Assembly: GCA_963789535.1 (NCBI GenBank)
Contig: CAWBKU010000005.1
Location: 806,001 to 870,000 of the forward strand
Source: CAVXHQ01 sp963789535
Lineage (GTDB): Bacteria; Pseudomonadota; Alphaproteobacteria; Rhodobacterales; Rhodobacteraceae
DNA length: 64,000 nt
Direction: 5' to 3'
Shown here: positions 36,328 through 45,073 of the stretch, piece after piece
Position numbering within the stretch: the first letter of the stretch is position 1
How the letters are laid out: every line of letters begins with the position of its first letter
Translations under genes and position numbers: made by a program
Notes under the pieces: generated by a model
The model's database searches: none
Told to the model about the DNA's origin: nothing
The model's input: only the letters and a program-made list of their open reading frames with translations

Positions 36328-36412
36328 GTCCCGTTCCTTTCGTTTCCGGCCCGCCGGGCGGGCCGTCGTCCTGTTCGATCTGCGCGCCCGGGATTACCCT
36401 AGGGGCGAAGTC

Positions 36413-37718
36413 TTAACGCTTGATGTTCGTCGTTTCCTGCAACATCTCGTCGACCGTCTGGATCACCTTGGCATTGGACGCATAGGCCCGCTGGGTCTGG
36501 ATCAGCGAGGTGAGTTCCTGCGCCACGTCGGTCGCCGATTCCTCGCGCGCGAAGGCGACGACGTCGCCGGTCGGCCCGTCGCCGGCATCCCACAGGAAGA
36601 ACGACCCGCTTTCCGGCGTGACCGAGTAGGTCTGCCGGTCGAGGGTCTGAAGGCCGTTGGGATTGGGCACGTCGACCAAGCGGGATCTGATAGATCCGGC
36701 GCGAGATGCCGGTGTCGAAGAGGGCCACGACATAGCCGTTCTCGTCCACCTCGACGCTCGTCATGTTGCCCGCGGGCGAGCCGTCCTTGCTGATCGAGGA
36801 GGGCACGAATCGGTCCGACAACTGCGTCATCCCGTCGTTGGCGCCATAAAGGCCGATGTTGAAGTCGATCGGCCCGCCCGCGACCATCAGCGGGATGATC
36901 CCGGTGCCGGGTACATAGGCCGGGCCAGAGACCGTCGCCACGCTCAGCAGGGTGCCGCCCGTGGTGCGGCTGTCGTCGAATGTCAGGGTATACTCTCCAA
37001 CGACCGCGCCGCCGGAGGAGCTGTCGGTGATCGTCAGCGTCCACTCGTTCGAGGCGCCTGCCGCCCCCGGCACGGTCGGAGTGAAGGTCACACCGAGGTT
37101 TTCCGACTTGCCCAGATTGTCGAAATACTCGACCGACAGCACTTCGTTGCCGACCGCCGAGCCGAACTCGGTCGAGGTCGCGGGCAGGTTGGCGGCGAGG
37201 TTCACCCGCGTCGTCGGCGCGCCGCTGATCTGGTTGGCGTTGATCTGGATCGGTTGCAGCCCGACCGAGGTATCGCGCGGGAACGTCGGGATTGTGCCAT
37301 TGGGACTGGCCGGAAAGCCCATCAGGACCATGCCGTTCGCGGTCCGCAGATAGCCCTCGTCGTCGGTGCGGAACGACCCCGTGGTCGCCAGTCGCAGCGG
37401 CAGTTGCCCGTTGGAATCGTTGATCGCCGTCGCGGTCGTCACCGGCAGGAATCCGCGGCCCCGGATCGCGAGGTCGGTGGCGTTGGTCGATGAGGTGAGC
37501 GGGCCCCGCTCGCTGACCAGCCGTTGCGCGGTCGTGCGCACACCCCCCGCGACATAGCGGCCCGACGAACTGCCGATGACCATCGAATCGAATTCCGTCG
37601 TGGCCCGCTTGTAGCCGTAGGTCGCCGAGTTCGCGATGTTGTCCGAGATCGTCGACAGCCGGCTTGCGTTGGCGGCAAGCCCCGCGACACCGGCGTTGAG
37701 GGCGGAAGAGATCGTCAT
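36413..37718 (-). pseudogene. flgE: Flagellar hook protein FlgE, with a single-base frameshift
   Basis: The N-terminus (MTISSALNAGVAGLAANASR, DNIANSATYGYKR) and core are intact for about 347 codons. Near 36676-36677 one extra C in the plus strand (GTCGACCAAG) moves the frame; the expected continuation VDVPNPNGLQTLDRQTYSV and the C-terminal heptad region RAYASNAKVIQTVDEMLQET are intact in the next frame to the stop at 36413. Corrected, the protein is 434 aa. Uncorrected, it loses the C-terminal D0 helix needed for hook assembly. Could be a sequencing error. Confidence 0.85.
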
Positions 37719-37820
37719 GAAGGAGCCTTTCTGCTTCTGTGCACATGAACCTGACCGCCTTCCTAGCGCCCTCCGCTTAACACCGGCCTAAAGCCTAAAA
37801 TGCGCGGCGTTTACCGCCGC

Positions 37821-38636
37821 CTACCGCATCCTGCGCAACAGGGTGATCTCGATCCGGTCGTTGCGGATATCGAGGCGGTTGTCGGTCGCGGGCATCCGGT
37901 CGCCATAGCCGGTTAGGCGGTCGACACGGCTCGCGTCGAGGCCCGCCCCTTCGAGGATCCGGCGCACCGCATCCGCCCGGTCGCCCGAGATGTCCCAGAC
38001 CGGGCTGTCTGCCAGGACGATGGGCCGGGCAGAGACGTGTCCCGCGATCGCCACCGGGTTGACGATGATCGAGGAAACCCGCGCGATCATCTCGACCAGT
38101 TCGCGCAGCATCGGCGTGGGTTCGGTGCCGTCGCCTTCGAAGATCGGGGCACCCGGCAGCGAAAACACCTCGATCACCAGACCTTCGTCAGTCAGCCGGG
38201 TCACGACATGGCGCAGCGCCTCATCCGACAAGAGCGCCTCACCGCCCGCGCCGGTCAGCAAATCCTCGAGGTCGCGCAAGGCCGCGACCTCCGTTGCACG
38301 TGCGGCCATTTCCGCCTCGCTCGGGGGCGCGGAGGGCGTCGGTGCGCCCTGACCGTTCTCGGGCATCGTATCGGCCGACTGCACGTCCTGTCCGCCGAAC
38401 ATGCCGACCCCGCCGCCCGACACCCGGCTGAGCGGGATCGACGGCGCGAAATAGTCGGCCAGACCCTTGCGCTGCTGTTCGGTCGTGGCATTGAGCAACC
38501 ACATCAGCATGAAGAACGCCATCATCGCGGTGACGAAGTCGGCATAGGCCACCTTCCACGCACCGCCATGGTGGCCACCGCCCTGGATGACCTTCTTGCG
38601 CTTGATAACTATCGGAGCATTCGCCTGCGCGCTCAT
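37821..38636 (-). CDS. motB: Flagellar motor stator protein MotB-like
   Basis: 271 aa from the ATG ending at 38636. Basic N-terminus, single membrane helix YADFVTAMMAFFMLMWLL containing the proton-binding Asp at residue 33, a linker with plug-like region (QQRKGLADYF), and a C-terminal OmpA-like peptidoglycan-binding domain with IAGHVSAR and GDRADAVRRIL. MotA is not in the window. Transcribed ahead of flgE with a 102-bp gap, and 81 bp after the FkbM gene. Confidence 0.9.
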   Translation of the reverse strand: MSAQANAPIVIKRKKVIQGGGHHGGAWKVAYADFVTAMMAFFMLMWLLNATTEQQRKGLADYFAPSIPLSRVSGGGVGMFGGQDVQSADTMPENGQGAPTPSAPPSEAEMAARATEVAALRDLEDLLTGAGGEALLSDEALRHVVTRLTDEGLVIEVFSLPGAPIFEGDGTEPTPMLRELVEMIARVSSIIVNPVAIAGHVSARPIVLADSPVWDISGDRADAVRRILEGAGLDASRVDRLTGYGDRMPATDNRLDIRNDRIEITLLRRMR

Positions 38637-38717
38637 CGCCCTCACCCTTGTTCAACTCACCCGGGGAGGGGGATAGCAGGGCGGCATTGAAGGGCGGCTT
38701 AACGGATCGAAAGCGCG

Positions 38718-39497
38718 CTAAAGGTCGCGCCTCTGCCATATTTCGTCCGGCCCGCAGAACGCCACGAGGTCGTGGCCGCTGGCGCGCATGATCTCGCCGA
38801 TGCGCGAGGTGGCGGTGTTGTTCTCGATCGCCCAAAGACCGACGCGGTGGTCGGCAAAGGGAAACGCCTCCAGCGCCGCGACCTCGCCGCCCTCGATATC
38901 GAGCGAGACGAAATCGGGGTGCGGCAGGCCTGCCTCGGTCAGGATGCGCGAAATGGTGCGGGTCTCGACCCGGATCGTCGTCTCGGCGTGGCGCGGATCG
39001 GCGCGGACGCGGGCGAGGAGATCCGGGTCATAGCTCTGCGCCAGACCGCTCATCTGGGTGAAGCCCTCGCTGATCTCGAGGAACTCGGCCTCGCCGTCCG
39101 TGGCCGCGACCGCGAGGCCGAGGCAGGGGCAGGTCCGAACCTCCCGCGCCTTGCGCAGGTTGCCCGGCACAGGCTCGACGAGCACCCCGGTCCAGCCGCG
39201 CCACTGCTCGAAGAACAGCGAGTTCGAGCCCGAGACACCGTCGTAGCCGCCGATATCGACGAAGGTGCCGCCGCGCTTGCGGGCCAGCAGACCGTCGACG
39301 ACCATGTCCTGCCCGGCCTGGCTGGCATAGGGATACCCGGTGGGCGAGAGCATCTGGCGCACCTCGTGCAGCAGGCGCATCTTGTCGCCGCGGCTGCGGC
39401 TCCTGTCGTCGCGGAGCGCCTCGACGGCCTCGGCCTCGAGGGCGCGCAGGTCGCGGCGCAGCGCGTCGAGACGGGCATGGACCGGGGGCGCGTTCAC
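38718..39497 (-). CDS. FkbM-family methyltransferase
   Basis: 259 aa from a GTG that overlaps the upstream stop by four bases (GTGA). After a ~60-residue N-terminal helical region, the SAM fold begins with QDMVVDGLLA and TFVDIGGYDGVSGSNS, then VLVEPVPGNL, and the FkbM signature DFVSLDIEGGEVAALEAF. Such enzymes O-methylate sugars or lipids of surface glycans. Last gene of the glycan cluster, immediately upstream of motB. Confidence 0.87.
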   Translation of the reverse strand: MNAPPVHARLDALRRDLRALEAEAVEALRDDRSRSRGDKMRLLHEVRQMLSPTGYPYASQAGQDMVVDGLLARKRGGTFVDIGGYDGVSGSNSLFFEQWRGWTGVLVEPVPGNLRKAREVRTCPCLGLAVAATDGEAEFLEISEGFTQMSGLAQSYDPDLLARVRADPRHAETTIRVETRTISRILTEAGLPHPDFVSLDIEGGEVAALEAFPFADHRVGLWAIENNTATSRIGEIMRASGHDLVAFCGPDEIWQRRDL

Positions 39498-39904
39498 GCT
39501 CCGCCCTCCGGATCCGGAAAATCTGTGTAGGACTTTTCCTCGACGATGGCCGATCCGAGCGCCAGATTGATTGCCTTCTTCACCGCCGCCCGCCGGTCGT
39601 TGGTGACATAGACCGCGCGCGCCAGCCGCACGAACTCCGCCCCGAAATCCCCCGCCGCCTCGCAGGCGCGGATGTCGTCCTCGACCTCCCAGAGCGTCGC
39701 GTTGATCGCGTAAAGCTCCTCCCAGAGCGCGTCGATCCGCGCATCCCGCACGATCCCGCGCGCGGCCGTCTCGCCCAGCATCGCCGCCTCGTGGCGCACG
39801 TTGGCGAGTTTCGCGGGATCGGCGATCCGTTCGGTCTTGAGCCGCAGGATCGTCAGCTTGTCGATGAGCTCCCCCGGGCTCGTCGGCACCAGTATCTCTT
39901 CCAT
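39494..39904 (-). CDS. Conserved hypothetical protein, DUF6165-like
   Basis: 136 aa from the ATG ending at 39904, whose first base overlaps the upstream stop (TGATG). It begins MEEILVPTSPGELIDKLTIL and has further helical segments (LWEELYAINATLWEVEDDI). I recall this family as DUF6165, typically beside TPR glycosyltransferase genes. No catalytic motif visible. Soluble, mostly helical. A role as partner of the neighbouring transferase is inferred from overlap at both ends. Confidence 0.72.
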   Translation of the reverse strand: MEEILVPTSPGELIDKLTILRLKTERIADPAKLANVRHEAAMLGETAARGIVRDARIDALWEELYAINATLWEVEDDIRACEAAGDFGAEFVRLARAVYVTNDRRAAVKKAINLALGSAIVEEKSYTDFPDPEGGA

Positions 39905-41334
39905 CACACCCTCTTTTCCCGCCACGCCCCGACCGTCCCCTCAAGCCGCGTCCGCACCCGGGCGAACACCTCGCGCCAGTCCTGCGGGACGCGCTGGCGG
40001 ATCAGGTGCATCGAGGGATACCACGGCGTCGTCTCCTCCTCGAGTTGCCACAGCCAGAACGCGTCCCAGTGCAGCAGCGTCCAGACCGGCACCCCGAGCG
40101 ATCCCGCCAGATGTGCGGTCGCCGTATCCGAGGTGATGACGAGATCCAGTTCCTGCATCATCGCGGCGCAATCGGCGAAATCGCGCTCCGTGCTGCCTTC
40201 GTCCAGGATGACGAAGGCGGTGCCGTCGGCGCGAAAGGCGTCGATTGCCGGCCCCTTGTAGAGCGAGACCATCTGAAGGTCGGGGATGTCGGCCAGCGCG
40301 AGGAGTTCCCGGTGCGAAAACGAGCGGAACGCATTGCCGCGATAGGTGAGCGAGCCGGTCCAGACGACGCCGACGGTGAACCGCTCGCGGTGCGGTGCCA
40401 GGATCGCGCGGGCGCGGGTCCGGCTGTCGTCGGGCACGGCGATGGCGGTCGGCGGCGGGACATGGCCGTGGCGGGCAAAGTGCAGCGTCGGCAGGTCCAT
40501 GATGTTGATCCAGACGTCGAACGCCTCGCCGGGCGGCAATTCGGTCCCGGTCCAGTCGGCGCCGGGCAGTCCCTCGTAGATCCGCTGCACCGGCTTTTCG
40601 GTCGCGAACATCACCCGGTCGGCGCCGAACTCCCTCAGGATCGGCAGGAACCGCGCGAACGTGATGCCGTCGCCGAACCCCTGTTCGGGCAACACCATGA
40701 TCCGCCGCCCTTCGAGGCTGCTGTGCATGTCCCACTTCGGTTGTCGCAGGTTGCGCGGCGTCAGTTCGTCGGTCTGCCAGCGCACGTCATAGGTCGCGAA
40801 CCCGCGGGCATAATCCCCGCCGGCAAGTTGCGACAGGGCGAGCTGGATGCCGTGTTCGGTATGGTCGGGGGCCCGGTCCCACGCCTTTTCCAGAAACGCG
40901 CAGGCCTCGGGCGCCCGGCGGAGCGCGCGGAGCGACTTACCGATCATCGACTTCAGCGGCTCGTCGTCGGGCTCGTCGCGCAGGAGGTCCAGCCGCAGGT
41001 CCAGCGCCTCCTGCGTGCCGCCGGTATCGGCGAGGATATTGGCGAGGTTGCTGCGCACCGCGCGGGCCGCCGGCGTCAGGGCGTGGGCACGGCGCTGACA
41101 GTGCAGGGCGATGTCGTGCCGCCCCTCCTTGCGCATCATCGCACCGAGGTTCGACCACATCGGCGCATCGCCCGGGTTCAGCATCAGATATTGCGCATAG
41201 AGCGGCTGCGCCTCGCCGGGCTTGCCCGCGGTATGCAGGTCGAGGGCGCGGGCGCGCAAATCGTTGATCTGCGCGCGCGTCGGCGCAGTGGTTCCGATAC
41301 TGCGCGAGGGCGCGGGCGGCGGTGTGCGGGCCAC
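39904..41334 (-). CDS. TPR protein with GT9/GT41-like glycosyltransferase domain
   Basis: 476 aa from a GTG ending at 41334; the open frame extends far upstream through another gene and that extension is rejected. Residues ~20-165 hold TPR repeats (APMWSNLGAMMRKEGRHDIA, VRSNLANILADTGGTQEALD). Residues ~200-470 form a GT-B-like domain with LPEQGFGDGITFARF, VGVVWTGSLTYRGNAFRSF and ITSDTATAHLAGSLGVPVW, as in heptosyltransferase-like C-domains. It probably transfers a sugar to a protein or glycan. Five bases separate it from the preceding stop. Confidence 0.8.
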   Translation of the reverse strand: MARTPPPAPSRSIGTTAPTRAQINDLRARALDLHTAGKPGEAQPLYAQYLMLNPGDAPMWSNLGAMMRKEGRHDIALHCQRRAHALTPAARAVRSNLANILADTGGTQEALDLRLDLLRDEPDDEPLKSMIGKSLRALRRAPEACAFLEKAWDRAPDHTEHGIQLALSQLAGGDYARGFATYDVRWQTDELTPRNLRQPKWDMHSSLEGRRIMVLPEQGFGDGITFARFLPILREFGADRVMFATEKPVQRIYEGLPGADWTGTELPPGEAFDVWINIMDLPTLHFARHGHVPPPTAIAVPDDSRTRARAILAPHRERFTVGVVWTGSLTYRGNAFRSFSHRELLALADIPDLQMVSLYKGPAIDAFRADGTAFVILDEGSTERDFADCAAMMQELDLVITSDTATAHLAGSLGVPVWTLLHWDAFWLWQLEEETTPWYPSMHLIRQRVPQDWREVFARVRTRLEGTVGAWREKRV

Positions 41335-41339
41335 CCCGT

Positions 41340-42137
41340 TCAGCCCGGCTGCCCGCTGCCCTTGCGCGGCACCGGCGTCAAAAGCGTCTCGGGCCGCCGC
41401 GCCTCGGCGGCCTCGAACAGCGAGAAGGTCTGGTTGACGAAGTTCACCGCCCCCGAGATCATCTCGAGATACTCGGTCAGCTCCTTCGTCACCTGCGCCT
41501 CGACGACGGCGACGCCCCGGTCCTGCGGCAGCGTCTCGAAGGTCACGTAGAACAGCGGATCGCCACGCTGGATGACGATCGGCTTTTCCGGCTCGTGCCA
41601 TTCGAACGCCCACATCAGGGGGCGCGGCCAGACGTTGATCGGGAACCGTCCGCCAAAGATGGTGCCGGGCAGGGGGCGTTTGGAATAGTGCATGAAGGGC
41701 GACAGCTGACTGAGATAGACCGGCTCGTCGGCGATGAAGCAATAGGGCAGCGCCAACTGGATCGTCGGCACGTTCGGGTGGCGCCATTCGACCTCGCTCG
41801 TCAGGTGCAGCTTGTCGCCGAGCTTGGACGCGCGGATCGCACTGCCCTCGCCCGACAGGTTGCGCAGGATCGGCTTGCCCTTGTCGTCGCGGGCAAAGCC
41901 CACGTTGATGTCGAACGGACACCGCACGAGGAAATACCGGCTCTCGAGGTTGATGACCGCCGGACAGCGCGACGCACTCTTGGCGTGGCGGCGGTTGAGG
42001 TCGGCGGAACGCACCCGTTCGGGCGCGTCGTAGATGATCGAGGCCTTCTGCTCGGTCAGGAACCAGCCGACCTGCACCGGGCCGCTGCGGCGGTCGCCGG
42101 TGTCGCGGGTATTCTCGAAATTGACGGAAAGCTGCAT
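41340..42137 (-). CDS. Unrecognised 265-aa protein in the glycan cluster
   Basis: 265 aa from the ATG ending at 42137, preceded by AAGGAG seven bases away; a GTG two codons upstream lacks such a site. No signal peptide or membrane segment. Aromatic-rich: WFLTEQKASIIYDAPE, CPFDINVGFARD, SPFMHYSKRPLPGTIFGGR, MWAFEWHEPEKP. I do not recognise the family or any catalytic motif. Its position between two glycosyltransferases suggests a beta-rich accessory or modifying enzyme. Function unknown. Confidence 0.75.
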   Translation of the reverse strand: MQLSVNFENTRDTGDRRSGPVQVGWFLTEQKASIIYDAPERVRSADLNRRHAKSASRCPAVINLESRYFLVRCPFDINVGFARDDKGKPILRNLSGEGSAIRASKLGDKLHLTSEVEWRHPNVPTIQLALPYCFIADEPVYLSQLSPFMHYSKRPLPGTIFGGRFPINVWPRPLMWAFEWHEPEKPIVIQRGDPLFYVTFETLPQDRGVAVVEAQVTKELTEYLEMISGAVNFVNQTFSLFEAAEARRPETLLTPVPRKGSGQPG

Positions 42138-42173
42138 GGGCACGCTCCTTTGCGGTGCGGGATCGACGGAGGA

Positions 42174-43919
42174 TCAGGTCGGTTCTGGGGCGCGGCCGGG
42201 CGCCGGGTCGCCGGTCACGTCGTCGTTCGGGGCGGGAAAGATGCGGACCAGATCGGCCTTGGCAAGGATGAGGGCCATCGTCGCGACCTGCACCTTGGAA
42301 TGGCCGCGCACGAGGGCCGCATCGTCGAGACGCACCGGCCCGACCGGTTCGGTCAGTTCGGCCACTCGCGCGGCGAATTCCAGCAGGTTCTGGGTCGAGG
42401 CGGCGTGGCGGCTGTAAAGGTCGCGTCCCGACAGCCGCTCGATCCGGTCGAGCGTCGCGATGTCCGGCACGGCACCGCTCAGGGCGATGCGGTCGCCGCT
42501 CCGGATGCTGCGGCTGGGATAGGCGCGATATAGGGCGAAGGGATCGGCCTCGAGGGGCGAGGGGACCAATCGGCTGAGGGGGGGCGTGCTCGATTGCGCG
42601 CCCGTCCGCCGCTCTTGCAGATGCCGCGCAAGGTCGAGGTAGCGCGGCATCACTGCCGACCAGTCGAGGGATGCGACGACATGCGCGCGGCCCGCCGCCC
42701 CCATCCGGGCGCGCAGGTCGTCGTTGCCGATCAGCGCGGCAAACGCCTGCGCATAGGCGGGCACGTCGATCACGATCTGGCTCTGCACCAGCGCCAGAAA
42801 CTGAAGATAGCCGTCGCGCCCGTCGGCGAACCGCGCCGCGATCTCGCTCCCCATCCCCGGCGCGCCCATCGTCGTCGGGATCAGGAATCCGGTCTCGCCA
42901 TGGCGCACGGTATCGCGAAACCCGTCCCAGTCGGGCATCACCACCGGCAGGCCCGCCGCCATCGCCTCGACCGGGACGAGGCCGAACGTCTCCTGGATAC
43001 TGTCGGCGGGCAGGGAAAAGATGTCCGCCGCGGCCCAGATATCGCGCCGCACGTCCGCCGCGCGCCCGTCGAGCACCCGCGCCTTCACCCGGCGGCACAG
43101 CGCGGCGATCGCCTCGGCATGCAGCGCCTCTTCGTCGGAACGGTTCGTCCAGCCCGCGATCCACAGGTGCACCTCGCGCCCGGTCTCCTCGGCCGCGCGT
43201 TCCAGGGCCATGAGCATCGGCAGCGGATTGGCCTTTTCGATGACCGAGAGCCGCCCCATGCTCATCACCACCACCGCATCTTCGGGCACGCCGTGGGCCG
43301 CGCGGAACCGCCCGCGCGCGCCGTCGCGCGGCGCGAAATCGGCGGCCTCGATGCCAAGCGGGATCACGGGGAGTTGCGGCAGCGGCACGCGGGTGGCCCC
43401 GAACCGATTGCGGAAATAGGCGGTTTCGGCCTCGAACTGGTTCTGTACGACCGCACGGACCGCGCGGCTGGTGCAGATGATCGCGTCCCATTCCTCGACG
43501 GGTTCGGCGATCAGGCGGTGAAACCCCTCGATCACCCGCCGGGTCGAGACGGTATGGGTCAGTCCGACCAGCGAACAGGCGGCCGTCCCGTTCCGCTGTC
43601 GCGACCAGGCATCGTTCTGAAAGCCGGGGCCGGGATAGAAGATCGTCCCCGCCCCGGCAAAGTCGCGCGCCAGACGGGTGTGCGTCGTCACGATCTCGCG
43701 GGTCTCGCCCAGACCCTTGGCAACCTCGCGAAAGGTGGCGGCGGCCTTGGGGTTGTCGACCAGTGCGCGCACCTCTGTCGCTTCGGTGGTCCGCAGATAC
43801 CCTTTGAGAAAGCTATGCCCCGCAGAGCGGCGCCCCACGAGGTCGCGGCCTTCGCCTTCGATTGCGTCGGGATGAAAATAGATCGTGGTGCGCACCGGCC
43901 CGGTCATCGAAATGTCCAT
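42174..43919 (-). CDS. Glycosyltransferase, GT4 family
   Basis: 581 aa from the ATG ending at 43919 (alternative ATG four codons later). GT-B fold: the N-domain has a long segment around VNTH-like TTHTRLARDFAG; the C-domain has VVMSMGRLSVIEKANP, and the GT4 retaining motif region around FSLPADSIQETFGLVPVEAM with the E-x7-E glutamates. A C-terminal extension of about 120 residues after VASLDWSAVMPRYLDLARHL carries no recognised domain. Sugar and acceptor unknown. Confidence 0.85.
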   Translation of the reverse strand: MDISMTGPVRTTIYFHPDAIEGEGRDLVGRRSAGHSFLKGYLRTTEATEVRALVDNPKAAATFREVAKGLGETREIVTTHTRLARDFAGAGTIFYPGPGFQNDAWSRQRNGTAACSLVGLTHTVSTRRVIEGFHRLIAEPVEEWDAIICTSRAVRAVVQNQFEAETAYFRNRFGATRVPLPQLPVIPLGIEAADFAPRDGARGRFRAAHGVPEDAVVVMSMGRLSVIEKANPLPMLMALERAAEETGREVHLWIAGWTNRSDEEALHAEAIAALCRRVKARVLDGRAADVRRDIWAAADIFSLPADSIQETFGLVPVEAMAAGLPVVMPDWDGFRDTVRHGETGFLIPTTMGAPGMGSEIAARFADGRDGYLQFLALVQSQIVIDVPAYAQAFAALIGNDDLRARMGAAGRAHVVASLDWSAVMPRYLDLARHLQERRTGAQSSTPPLSRLVPSPLEADPFALYRAYPSRSIRSGDRIALSGAVPDIATLDRIERLSGRDLYSRHAASTQNLLEFAARVAELTEPVGPVRLDDAALVRGHSKVQVATMALILAKADLVRIFPAPNDDVTGDPAPGRAPEPT

Positions 43920-44005
43920 CTCAAAACAGGTGCAGCATGCCGCCAGCCACAGCGCCCTGCAAGGCCGGGCGGCACAACCGGCCGCTTCGACCGAATGGCG
44001 TGACC

Positions 44006-45073
44006 TCAAGAGCCCACGACCATCCGCCGCGACCCGGCGACATCGGAGGCGACGGCCAGATCGAGCACCCGTTGCAACGCCGCACCGCGGGCGAAATCCG
44101 GGCGCTCGGGTCGCGCGGCGCGAACGGCGGCGACGAACCGCGCATAGTTCGTCTCGACCCCCGGCGCATCGAGATCCCGCCAGACCGCGCCCGCCATGTC
44201 GGGGCCGAGCGAGCCGCGCAGCAGGCTCTCGCCGCCCTGAAACCGCACGTCGAGGCCGCCGGTAGTGCCATAGAGCCGCAGGCTCAGGTCGTTGTGATGC
44301 CCCGACGCCATCCGGCTGGCGTGGACCACGCCGGTCGCCCCGTTTTCCAGCGCCAGCGTCATCGCGAAACTGTCGTTGGCGTCGAGCACATAGTCCCCGA
44401 TCCGCCCGTCCGGCGCCTTGTCGAAGGTCGTAAGGCGGCACGACACGTCGACCGCCGACAGCCCCGCCGCATAGGTGGCGAAATCGAGGATATGGACGCC
44501 GATATCGCCCAGCACCCCCATCGACCCATGCGCGCGCGACAGCCGCCAGAGCCATTGGTCCTCCGTCCGCCAGTCGCCCCAGGTCGGCTGGGTCAGCCAG
44601 CTTTGCAGATAGGATGCCTCGAAGTGCCGGACCTCGCCGATGGCGCCCGCCGCCACCAGACGCGCCGCCTCGATGAGGGCGGGCACGTTGCGGTAGGTGA
44701 GGTTGACCATGTTCACCACACCCGCCGTTTCCGCGTCGCGGGCCATCTCGATCGCCTTTTCATAGGTCTCGGCCAGCGGCTTTTCGCACAGCACATGCTT
44801 GCGCGCGGCCAGCAGCGGCAGCGTGGTCGCATGGTGCACCGCGTCCGGCGTCACGTTCGACGCGGCATCGAACTGCCCCCAGTCCAGCGCTTCCCCGACG
44901 CTGGCGAACCTCTGCGGCACGCCGAACCGGGTGCAGAACGTCTCGAGCCGCTCGGCGCTCCGGTCGACGCCCGCGACGATGTCGACGCCGGGGATCGTCT
45001 GATAGGCCTCGGCATGGGCGCCGGCCATGCCGCCGGTGCCGACGATGAGGATACGGATCGGTTTGGTCTTCAC
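44006..45073 (-). CDS. Gfo/Idh/MocA-family oxidoreductase
   Basis: 355 aa from a GTG ending at 45073 that overlaps the ThuA stop by four bases (GTGA). Rossmann start RILIVGTGGMAGAHAEAY, the conserved EKP lysine in CEKPLAETY, and a C-terminal beta-sheet domain with GDIGVHILDFATY (His). NAD(P)-dependent oxidation of a sugar or inositol is the class reaction. Coupling to a ThuA-like gene recalls thuAB of trehalose/trehalulose use, so it may be ThuB-like. Confidence 0.85.
   Translation of the reverse strand: MKTKPIRILIVGTGGMAGAHAEAYQTIPGVDIVAGVDRSAERLETFCTRFGVPQRFASVGEALDWGQFDAASNVTPDAVHHATTLPLLAARKHVLCEKPLAETYEKAIEMARDAETAGVVNMVNLTYRNVPALIEAARLVAAGAIGEVRHFEASYLQSWLTQPTWGDWRTEDQWLWRLSRAHGSMGVLGDIGVHILDFATYAAGLSAVDVSCRLTTFDKAPDGRIGDYVLDANDSFAMTLALENGATGVVHASRMASGHHNDLSLRLYGTTGGLDVRFQGGESLLRGSLGPDMAGAVWRDLDAPGVETNYARFVAAVRAARPERPDFARGAALQRVLDLAVASDVAGSRRMVVGS

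Noticed and set aside
36348..36364. GC-rich palindrome GGCCCGCC/GGCGGGCC between flgE and flgK as a terminator
   Set aside because: It lies inside a same-direction operon with no T-run; such palindromes are frequent at this composition.
39904..43491. A single 1195-codon minus-strand protein
   Set aside because: Residues before the GTG at 41334 are out-of-frame shadow of the GT4 and 265-aa genes; motifs exist only in the last 476 residues.
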